The position numbers were made by a program, and so were the translations under genes. From Candidatus Ruminococcus avistercoris (GTDB lineage: Bacteria > Bacillota > Clostridia > Lachnospirales > Lachnospiraceae), in NCBI GenBank assembly GCA_019120315.1, contig DWVJ01000034.1, forward strand, positions 1 through 64,000: DNA of 64,000 nucleotides. Reading direction: 5' to 3'. Below are positions 51,207-57,988 of this stretch, piece by piece. Under the pieces are notes generated by a model. It had not been told where the DNA came from, did no database searches, and saw nothing but the letters and a program-made list of their open reading frames with translations. Position 1 is the first letter of the stretch. Each line of letters starts with the position of its first letter.

Positions 51207-51941
51207 ATGGAAGAAAAGATTCGTTTAAATAAATATCTTGGCAGCGCCGGCGTCTGTTCCCGGCGGGAGGCAGACCGGCTCATTGTATCCGGGCAGGTGA
51301 CGGTAAACGGAAAACAGGCGGATATGGGGATGCGGGTTACGTCTGCCGATGAGATTCAAATCCGGGGAAAGAAGATCCGGATTCAGGAGAAAAAAGTATT
51401 GCTGCTGATGAATAAGCCAAGGGGAATCATCTGTACGGCTCAGGAACGGGAAAAGCCTAATATCGTGGAATATTTGCATTATCCCATCCGTGTCTATCCT
51501 GTAGGAAGACTGGACAAAGAGTCAGAGGGACTGATCCTTTTGACCAATCAGGGAGATCTTGTGAACCGCATCATGCGTGCAGGCAATTTCCACGAGAAGG
51601 AATATATCGTGCAGGTAAACCGGCCGGTGACAAAAGATTTTCTGCAGAAGATGGGAAAGGGTGTGCCCGTCCTGGATACGGTGACAAGACCCTGTCCGGT
51701 GGAGAAGATTTCAGAAGATACCTTCCGCATCATTCTGACTCAGGGACTGAACCGGCAGATCCGCAGGATGTGCGAATATCTGGGATATGAAGTGGTGAGA
51801 CTGAAAAGGGTGCGGATCATGAATCTGACCTTAAAAGGCCTGAAAAAAGGCGATTACCGGGAAATTACAAAGCAGGAATTGAGGGAACTGGAGAGACTTT
51901 TGAAGGACTCAGACTCCAGGCCATGGAAGGAGAGAAGATGA
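51207..51941 (+). CDS. RluF/RsuA-family rRNA pseudouridine synthase
   Basis: A 244-residue enzyme with an N-terminal S4 RNA-binding domain (RLNKYLGSAGVCSRREADRLI) and a catalytic domain. The essential aspartate lies in VGRLDKESEGLILLTNQGD, and GLNRQIRRMCEYLGYEV is the pattern of RluF-like members, which modify 23S rRNA near the peptidyl-transferase centre. Its end overlaps the DNA ligase start by four bases, so the two are co-translated. Exact target nucleotide cannot be told. Confidence 0.93.
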   Translation: MEEKIRLNKYLGSAGVCSRREADRLIVSGQVTVNGKQADMGMRVTSADEIQIRGKKIRIQEKKVLLLMNKPRGIICTAQEREKPNIVEYLHYPIRVYPVGRLDKESEGLILLTNQGDLVNRIMRAGNFHEKEYIVQVNRPVTKDFLQKMGKGVPVLDTVTRPCPVEKISEDTFRIILTQGLNRQIRRMCEYLGYEVVRLKRVRIMNLTLKGLKKGDYREITKQELRELERLLKDSDSRPWKERR

Positions 51942-53896
51942 ATCAGAGGGAACGGATGAAAGAACTGATCGGGCGGCTGCAGGAAGCGGCCAAGGCTTAT
52001 TACCAGGAAAACCGGGAGATCATGAGCAATCTGGAATATGACCGACTCTATGATGAGCTGCAGAAACTGGAAGCAGAAACAGGCGTGGTACTGGCAGGAA
52101 GCCCCAGTCTCACGGTGGGATATGAGGCGGTGGACGAGCTGCCAAAGGAAGCCCATGAGCGTCCGATGCTGTCTCTGGATAAGACGAAGGATAAAGAGGC
52201 GCTGAAAAACTTTATCGGCAGCCAGAAAACGCTGCTCTCCTGGAAACTGGACGGACTGACGATTGTGCTCACTTACCGGGGAGGGGAATTGGATAAAGCG
52301 GTTACCAGGGGAAACGGCGTTATCGGAGAGGTGGTGACCAATAACGCCCGGGTGTTTGTCAATCTGCCTCTTAAAGTTCCCTATCAGGGGGAACTGATTT
52401 TAAGAGGAGAGGCGTTGATTACTTACTCGGATTTCGAAGAGATTAACCGTACGATTCCAGAAGCGGAAGCCCGCTATAAAAACCCCAGAAATCTGTGCAG
52501 CGGTTCGGTCCGCCAGCTGGATAACCGTATTACGGCCGCAAGAAAGGTGCGTTTTTACGCTTTTGGACTGGTGAAGGCCGATGGGGTGGACTTTAAAAAT
52601 TCACGGGAAAAGCAGATGGAATGGCTGAAAGGCCAGGGATTTGAGACGGTCCCCTATCACATGGTAACGGCCAAGGATGTGGATCGGGAGATCGCCTGGT
52701 TTGAACAGCAGATTGTACACAATGATTTTCCTTCGGACGGCCTGGTGGCTTTATATGATGACATTGCCTATGGCGATTCCCTGGGAAGCACATCGAAATT
52801 CCCCAGAAATTCCTACGCTTTCAAATGGGCTGATGAAATCAGACAGACCAGGCTGCTTGAAATCGAGTGGAGTCCTTCCAGGACAGGTCTGATCAATCCC
52901 ATCGCCGTTTTTGAGCCGGTGGAACTGGAGGGAACCACGGTCAGCAGAGCCAGCGTTCATAATATCAGCATACTGAAAGAACTGGAACTGGGGGCGGGGG
53001 ATGAAATTTCTGTTTATAAGGCCAATATGATTATTCCGCAGATTGCGGAAAATATTACAAGAAGCGGTTTTAAAGATTTGCCGGAATGCTGTCCCGCCTG
53101 CGGGGAAAAGACCAGGATTCAAAAAGACCGGGAGGTGGAGGTGCTCTGCTGTCCCAATCCGGACTGTCCGGCCAAGGCAATCAAATCTTTTTCACTTTTT
53201 GTCAGCCGGGATGCGCTGAATATCGACGGGTTGTCGGAAGCGACTCTGGAAAAGTGGATCGGCCGGGGCTTTCTGCACGATTTCGCGGATATTTTTGAAT
53301 TGGGCCGGTATCGAAAAGAGATCGTTTCCATGGAAGGGTTCGGTGAGAAATCCTTTGAAAATCTTATGGAAAGTATTGAAAAAGCCCGCCATACGACGCT
53401 GCCAAGACTGATTTACGGTTTGGGGATTCCCAATGTGGGAGCGGCCAATGCCAAACTGCTCTGCCGCCGCTTCGGATATGATCTGCAGCGGATCGAAATG
53501 GCAAAGGAGGAGGAACTTTGTGAGATCGAAGGCGTGGGGGAAGTGATCGCCAAAGCTGTCACATCATATTTTTCCCGGCCTAAAAACAGGGAAATTCTGG
53601 AACATTTAAAAAAGCATTTGCTGTTGGAAAAACCCCAGGAAGAGGCGGCGCAGAGTCTTTCCGGGAAGACGTTCGTGATCACGGGAAATGTCCGCCATTT
53701 TGAAAACCGCAGCCAGCTGAAGGCAGAGATTGAAAAATACGGGGGAAAAGTGACGGGAAGTGTTTCCAAAAAGACGGATTATCTGATTAACAACGATAAG
53801 ACGTCGTCTTCCGCCAAAAATCAGAAGGCGCAAGAGCTGGGCGTAGCTGTGATATCGGAAGAAGATTTCCTGGAAATGTTAAAGGGGGCAGATTGA
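51938..53896 (+). CDS. ligA: NAD+-dependent DNA ligase, divergent form
   Basis: A 652-residue ligase: adenylation domain with the KxDG nucleophile in SWKLDGLT, OB fold, C4 zinc finger (CCPACGEKT ... CCPNPDCPAKA), HhH motifs (GIPNVGAANAKLL, IEGVGEVIAKAV) and a C-terminal BRCT domain from about residue 575. Start ATG 51938 after GGAGAG. The adenylation site (WKLDGLTIVLTYRGG) departs from the common EPKIDGLAISL form, so this could be a second, accessory ligase. The symbol is given for the family. Confidence 0.88.
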   Translation: MNQRERMKELIGRLQEAAKAYYQENREIMSNLEYDRLYDELQKLEAETGVVLAGSPSLTVGYEAVDELPKEAHERPMLSLDKTKDKEALKNFIGSQKTLLSWKLDGLTIVLTYRGGELDKAVTRGNGVIGEVVTNNARVFVNLPLKVPYQGELILRGEALITYSDFEEINRTIPEAEARYKNPRNLCSGSVRQLDNRITAARKVRFYAFGLVKADGVDFKNSREKQMEWLKGQGFETVPYHMVTAKDVDREIAWFEQQIVHNDFPSDGLVALYDDIAYGDSLGSTSKFPRNSYAFKWADEIRQTRLLEIEWSPSRTGLINPIAVFEPVELEGTTVSRASVHNISILKELELGAGDEISVYKANMIIPQIAENITRSGFKDLPECCPACGEKTRIQKDREVEVLCCPNPDCPAKAIKSFSLFVSRDALNIDGLSEATLEKWIGRGFLHDFADIFELGRYRKEIVSMEGFGEKSFENLMESIEKARHTTLPRLIYGLGIPNVGAANAKLLCRRFGYDLQRIEMAKEEELCEIEGVGEVIAKAVTSYFSRPKNREILEHLKKHLLLEKPQEEAAQSLSGKTFVITGNVRHFENRSQLKAEIEKYGGKVTGSVSKKTDYLINNDKTSSSAKNQKAQELGVAVISEEDFLEMLKGAD

Positions 53897-53971
53897 CATT
53901 TTTACGGGAATTCAGTAAAATGGCTTGTAACGCAAAAGAAAGTTTTGATTTGACGAAAAAGAGGGATGACA

Positions 53972-55561
53972 GTGAGAGAAGAGACAAACACAACGGAAAA
54001 AAAGCTCTCTGTGGAGAAGGGAAAGCAGGGGATTTTAAAAGTTATCTTTGGGCGGACGACGATTCTGATCGCGCTTTTGCTGTTCCAGCTGCTGGTGCTG
54101 TTCTGGCTGTTTTCTGTTCTGGCGCAGTATATTGACACGGTTTACATCTATGTGCTGTACCAGGTGTTTGTGGCTGTCCTGGTACTGTATATCGTCAACC
54201 AGGAGGAAAATCCTGCCTTTAAGCTGGCCTGGATTCTTCCGGTGCTGATTTTTCCGGTATTTGGAGCCCTCTTTTATGTGTTTGTGAAGCTGCAGCCCAA
54301 CAGCGCGCTGCTGAACCGCAGGCTGCGCAGACTGGAGGAGAAAACGCGGGATTTTGCACAGCAGGACGAACAAGTGATGGCAAAACTCAATCGGGAGCAT
54401 CCCGGAGCTGCCGGCATCGCTTCCTATCTTCTGAACCGGGAGTGTTACCCTGTATATGAAAATACGGCGGTAAAGTATCTTCCTCTGGGAGAGGATAAGT
54501 TTGCGGAATTGAAGATACAGCTGAAGAAAGCGCAGCACTTTATTTTCCTGGAATACTTTATCATAGAAGAAGGGGAAATGTGGGATACGGTACTGGATAT
54601 CCTGAAAGAAAAGGTTCGGGAGGGAGTGGAAGTCCGCATGATGTATGACGGAACCAATACCCTGTCCAAACTGCCGCCGGGCTATCCGCGGCAGATGAAA
54701 GAACTGGGGATACATTGCAAAGTGTTTGCGCCGATCCGTCCCTTTCTCTCCACTTCCCAGAATAACCGGGATCATAGGAAAATCCTGGTGATTGACGGAC
54801 ATACGGCCTTTACGGGAGGCATTAACCTGGCGGATGAATATATCAACAAAGTGGTGCGTTTCGGCCACTGGAAAGATACCTCCATCATGGTACAGGGTGA
54901 TGCGGTGAGAAGCTTTACGCTGATGTTTCTGCGCATGTGGGATATTGACAGCAAAAGCGATGACTATTCCCGCTATCTGGAAGTACCGCACTTTACGGAA
55001 ACATACCGGACTTCCGGTTTTGTGGCGCCTTATGCCGACAGTCCCCTGGACAACGAGCAAGTGGGAGAACAGGTTTACCTGAACCTGTTGTATTCAGCCA
55101 GAAAATATGTCCATATCATGACCCCCTATCTGATCCTGGATCAGGAAATGACCGTGGCGCTGAAATACGCCGCTAAACGCGGAGTGGATGTGAAAATCAT
55201 CATGCCGCATATTCCCGATAAATGGTACGCTTTTGCTCTGGCAAAAACGTATTACCCGGAACTGATCCGGGCCGGCGTGCAGATCTTTGAATATACCCCC
55301 GGATTTGTACACGCCAAAAGCTTCGTGGTGGACAGCGATCAGGCGGTGGTGGGTACCATCAACCTGGATTTCCGCAGCCTGTATCTGCACTTTGAATGCG
55401 CAGCATTCCTCTGCCGAACGTCCTGCATTTACGATATCGAGGCCGATTTCCAGGATACCCTGGAAAAATGCCAGAAGATTACCATGGAAGACATAAAAAA
55501 AGAAAAACTCCTCATGAAAGCGGCAGGAAGACTCCTCCGCCTCTTCGCCCCACTCATGTGA
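53972..55561 (+). CDS. cls: Cardiolipin synthase
   Basis: A 529-residue phospholipase-D-superfamily enzyme that joins two phosphatidylglycerols to cardiolipin at the membrane. Two to three N-terminal membrane segments (about 20-100) are followed by two HKD sites: HRKILVIDGHTAFTGG and HAKSFVVDSDQAVVGTINLD. GTG 53972 is chosen because GAGGG sits seven bases upstream; ATG 53966 is too close to it. Its stop codon lies inside the first strand of a structured repeat element. Confidence 0.93.
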   Translation: MREETNTTEKKLSVEKGKQGILKVIFGRTTILIALLLFQLLVLFWLFSVLAQYIDTVYIYVLYQVFVAVLVLYIVNQEENPAFKLAWILPVLIFPVFGALFYVFVKLQPNSALLNRRLRRLEEKTRDFAQQDEQVMAKLNREHPGAAGIASYLLNRECYPVYENTAVKYLPLGEDKFAELKIQLKKAQHFIFLEYFIIEEGEMWDTVLDILKEKVREGVEVRMMYDGTNTLSKLPPGYPRQMKELGIHCKVFAPIRPFLSTSQNNRDHRKILVIDGHTAFTGGINLADEYINKVVRFGHWKDTSIMVQGDAVRSFTLMFLRMWDIDSKSDDYSRYLEVPHFTETYRTSGFVAPYADSPLDNEQVGEQVYLNLLYSARKYVHIMTPYLILDQEMTVALKYAAKRGVDVKIIMPHIPDKWYAFALAKTYYPELIRAGVQIFEYTPGFVHAKSFVVDSDQAVVGTINLDFRSLYLHFECAAFLCRTSCIYDIEADFQDTLEKCQKITMEDIKKEKLLMKAAGRLLRLFAPLM

Positions 55562-55723
55562 CGACACCAGGCTCAAAAGGTCGTCCTCTCCCTGTGCTTG
55601 CACAGAGAAGAGGACGACTTTGGGAGCCGCCAAATCATGAGGACGCAGCCCGAAAGGGCGAGAGTCCGAATGATTTGAGGATTCCGAGAGCGCGCAAGCG
55701 CGGAGGAATCCGTAGGTGTCGTC
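55560..55723 (+). ncRNA. Multi-hairpin structured element of unknown class
   Basis: GACGACACC (55560-55568) pairs with GGTGTCGTC (55715-55723), closing a junction with three hairpins. The first pairs GGCTC with GAGCC, enclosing GTCGTCCTCT/AGAGGACGAC and CTGTG/CACAG. The second pairs CAAATCAT with ATGATTTG, enclosing GGAC/GTCC and GCCC-GAAA-GGGC. The third pairs GGATTCC with GGAATCC, enclosing GCGC-GCAA-GCGC. Two loops are GNRA tetraloops. It spans the cls-metA gap. There is no T-run and it matches no riboswitch I know. It may be an RNA, or a palindromic mobile repeat. Confidence 0.6.
55679..55723 (+). repeat. 45-bp direct repeat, copy 1
   Basis: Identical over 45 bases to 55746-55790. It contains the third hairpin and the 3' closing strand of the structured element. 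Confidence 0.95.
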
Positions 55724-55745
55724 AAAAGCAGAGTGTGGACGTGAG

Positions 55746-55790
55746 GGATTCCGAGAGCGCGCAAGCGCGGAGGAATCCGTAGGTGTCGTC
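55746..55790 (+). repeat. 45-bp direct repeat, copy 2
   Basis: Exact second copy at a 67-bp offset. It provides an alternative GGTGTCGTC (55782-55790) for pairing with the 5' strand at 55560. metA begins 32 bases later. Confidence 0.95.
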
Positions 55791-55822
55791 GAATACAAAT
55801 ATTAATAGGAAAGGTGAAAACA

Positions 55823-56743
55823 ATGCCAATTAAAATACAGAGTGATTTACCGGTAAAGGAAATACTGGAAGAAGAAAACATATTTGTCATGGATGAAAAA
55901 CGGGCGCTCCATCAGGACATCCGCCCCATTCAGATTCTGATTCTGAATCTGATGCCGCTGAAAGAGGAAACGGAGCTGCAGCTGCTGCGTTCTCTGTCCA
56001 ACACGCCGCTGCAGGTGGACGTCACTTTTATGAAAGTGAGTACCCACGCCTCGAAAAATACTTCCATGAGTCATCTGAATAAATTTTATCAGGATTTTGA
56101 TGAGCTGCGCTCCCACCGCTTTGACGGTATGATTATCACCGGTGCACCGGTGGAACAGATGGATTTTGAAGAGGTGGACTACTGGGAAGAATTAAAAGAA
56201 ATCATGGACTGGAGCACTACCAACGTGACCTCCACCATTTTCCTGTGCTGGGGCTGCCAGGCGGCTCTGTACTATTTTTACGGACTGCCGAAGGTTCAGC
56301 TTCCCAAAAAACTGTTCGGACTTTTCCAGCACAGAGTACAGAACCGGAAAATCCCGCTGGTGCGGGGATTCGACGATGTGTTCTGGGCTCCCCACTCCCG
56401 TCATACGGATGTGCCCATAGAGGCCATACATAACTGTCCTGAACTGACGGTGCTGGCAGAATCCAAAGAAGCCGGTCTGTTTCTGGCCATGGCAAAAGAG
56501 GGAAGACAGATTTTCGTCATGGGTCATCCGGAATATGACAGAATCACCCTGGACGAGGAATACAAACGGGATCTGTCCAAAGGATTGCCCATTGAAATGC
56601 CGAAAAACTATTATAAAGACAATAATCCGGACAATAAACCGGATCTGGTATGGCGGGCCACGGCCAATAACCTGTACACCAACTGGCTGAACTATTATGT
56701 ATATCAGAGTACACCCTTTGATCTGTACGGAACACCCTTCTAA
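55823..56743 (+). CDS. metA: Homoserine O-acetyltransferase, MetA family
   Basis: A 306-residue enzyme activating homoserine for methionine synthesis. The catalytic cysteine C142 lies in LCWGCQAALYYFYG. Residue 111 is glutamate (GAPVEQMDF), the determinant known in this family for acetyl-CoA; succinyl-CoA users have glycine there. Histidine and glutamate of the triad are expected in GHPEYDR. Start ATG 55823 after AAAGGTG. It is preceded by the structured repeat rather than a recognisable SAM riboswitch. azlCD follows closely. Confidence 0.94.
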   Translation: MPIKIQSDLPVKEILEEENIFVMDEKRALHQDIRPIQILILNLMPLKEETELQLLRSLSNTPLQVDVTFMKVSTHASKNTSMSHLNKFYQDFDELRSHRFDGMIITGAPVEQMDFEEVDYWEELKEIMDWSTTNVTSTIFLCWGCQAALYYFYGLPKVQLPKKLFGLFQHRVQNRKIPLVRGFDDVFWAPHSRHTDVPIEAIHNCPELTVLAESKEAGLFLAMAKEGRQIFVMGHPEYDRITLDEEYKRDLSKGLPIEMPKNYYKDNNPDNKPDLVWRATANNLYTNWLNYYVYQSTPFDLYGTPF

Positions 56744-56758
56744 AGGAGCGGCCGGAGG

Positions 56759-57454
56759 ATGAATGAGTGGAAGAAGGGAGTCAGAGACGGACTCCCCATT
56801 TGTTTTGGATATTTTGCGGTTTCTTTTGCCTTTGGCATTCAGGCGGGAGACGTGGGACTGACGCCCTTTCAGGCGGTACTGATGTCAGTGACCAATCTGA
56901 CATCGGCAGGTCAGCTGGCCTCCCTTGGCACCATAGCGGCTGCGGCTTCCTACCTGGAGATGGCTTTTCTTCAATTCGTCATCAATATGCGGTATTTTCT
57001 GATGTCCTGTGCGCTGTCCCAGAAAATAAAGCAAAGCGTAAAGCCGATTCACCGCTTTATTATGGCTTACGGTGTGACGGACGAAATATTCGGCGTCAGC
57101 GTGGTGCGCCCGGGAGAGTTAAGTCCCTGGTATTCTTACGGCCTGATGAGCGTGGCAGTGCCGGGCTGGGCGCTGGGAACGCTGGTGGGCGTGATGTCGG
57201 GCAATATCCTTCCGGCGGTGGTGATCAACGCGCTGGGAATTGCCATATACGGCATGTTCATCGCGGTGGTACTGCCGGCTGCGAGAAAAGACCGGGCGGT
57301 ACTGGGCGTGGCTGTGGCGGCCATGATTCTCTCCTGTCTGTTTTATTATACGCCGGTGCTGAAGAGGATTTCATCGGGAATGCAGGTGATCCTTATCACC
57401 CTGGCGGTGGCGGGAACGGCAGCCTGGCTGTTTCCGAGAAAGGAGGAGGACTAG
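56759..57454 (+). CDS. azlC: AzlC-family branched-chain amino acid exporter subunit
   Basis: A 231-residue membrane protein with about six hydrophobic segments. GLPICFGYFAVSFAFGI near the start and the SAGQLASLG and FLQFVINMRYFLMSCAL regions are typical of AzlC. It acts with the small AzlD protein encoded four bases downstream to export branched-chain amino acids or analogues. AAAGGAG lies nine bases before ATG 56759. It sits directly after metA and may share its transcript. Confidence 0.92.
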   Translation: MNEWKKGVRDGLPICFGYFAVSFAFGIQAGDVGLTPFQAVLMSVTNLTSAGQLASLGTIAAAASYLEMAFLQFVINMRYFLMSCALSQKIKQSVKPIHRFIMAYGVTDEIFGVSVVRPGELSPWYSYGLMSVAVPGWALGTLVGVMSGNILPAVVINALGIAIYGMFIAVVLPAARKDRAVLGVAVAAMILSCLFYYTPVLKRISSGMQVILITLAVAGTAAWLFPRKEED

Positions 57455-57457
57455 GCT

Positions 57458-57766
57458 ATGCGGGGGAATGTTTATCTCTATATTGCTGTGATGGCGCTGG
57501 TGACCTATGCTGTCCGTGCGTTGCCGCTGACTATGATCCGCAGGAAAATTACCAGCCGTTATATACAGTCTTTTCTGTATTACGTTCCCTATGCCACGCT
57601 GGCGGCCATGACCTTTCCGGCGATCCTTTATTCCACGGGAAGCATGGCGACGGCGGCAGGAGGATTTGCGGCGGCGCTGCTGCTGGCTTATAAAAATAAA
57701 AGCCTGATCATAGTAGCCTTTGGAGCATGTGCCGTTTCTTTTCTGATTTCACTGATTGGCGGTTGA
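57458..57766 (+). CDS. azlD: AzlD-family membrane protein
   Basis: A 102-residue partner of AzlC with three to four membrane segments (YIAVMALVTYAVRALPLTMI, YVPYATLAAMTFPAILY and a C-terminal stretch SLIIVAFGACAVSFLISLI). Length and the RALP motif are typical. Its stop codon overlaps the TTGACA of the next promoter, so the two transcription units abut without spare sequence. Confidence 0.92.
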   Translation: MRGNVYLYIAVMALVTYAVRALPLTMIRRKITSRYIQSFLYYVPYATLAAMTFPAILYSTGSMATAAGGFAAALLLAYKNKSLIIVAFGACAVSFLISLIGG

Positions 57767-57791
57767 CAGGTTGGGAGAAAGAGGGTATACT
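57763..57791 (+). promoter_or_regulatory. Promoter of the riboswitch/P-type ATPase unit
   Basis: TTGACA (57763-57768, overlapping the azlD stop), 17 bases, TATACT (57786-57791). Confidence 0.85.
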
Positions 57792-57810
57792 TTTAAACGC
57801 GTAAATACCG

Positions 57811-57906
57811 ATTAAAAGGGAGTAGTTTTAATGTGCCATCAACAATCCCGGCTGAAAAGACAGCCTGGTGGCGCATACCGGATCATCCGGTTACAAGACT
57901 TTTAAT
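57811..57906 (+). ncRNA. yybP-ykoY (Mn2+) riboswitch
   Basis: TTAAAAGGGAGTAG opens the aptamer and TTACAAGACTTTTAA closes it, with CAGCCTGGTGGCGCATACCGG and the CCGG partner between, the conserved arrangement of the manganese-sensing yybP-ykoY class. In this class Mn2+ stabilises the aptamer and prevents terminator formation, switching on export. The gene downstream is a P-type ATPase, a typical target. Confidence 0.88.
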
Positions 57907-57953
57907 GTGCGCTGGGAGAGAAGAATTCCCGGGTACATTAAAGGTCTTTTTTT
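57895..57953 (+). terminator. Riboswitch expression-platform terminator
   Basis: AAGACTTTTAATGT pairs with ACATTAAAGGTCTT, with an inner GGGA/TCCC, then TTTTT. Its first strand is the same AAGACTTTTAA that closes the aptamer, so the two structures exclude each other. Confidence 0.9.
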
Positions 57954-57988
57954 AACTCATACTATACTTATGAGAAGGAGGAAGAAAC

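Noticed and set aside
55679-55790. CRISPR array
   Set aside because: Only two copies, one 22-base spacer, and the repeat itself is a long hairpin joined to a larger fold; no cas genes.
55560-55822. SAM riboswitch upstream of metA
   Set aside because: None of the S-box core motifs or a terminator T-run is present.
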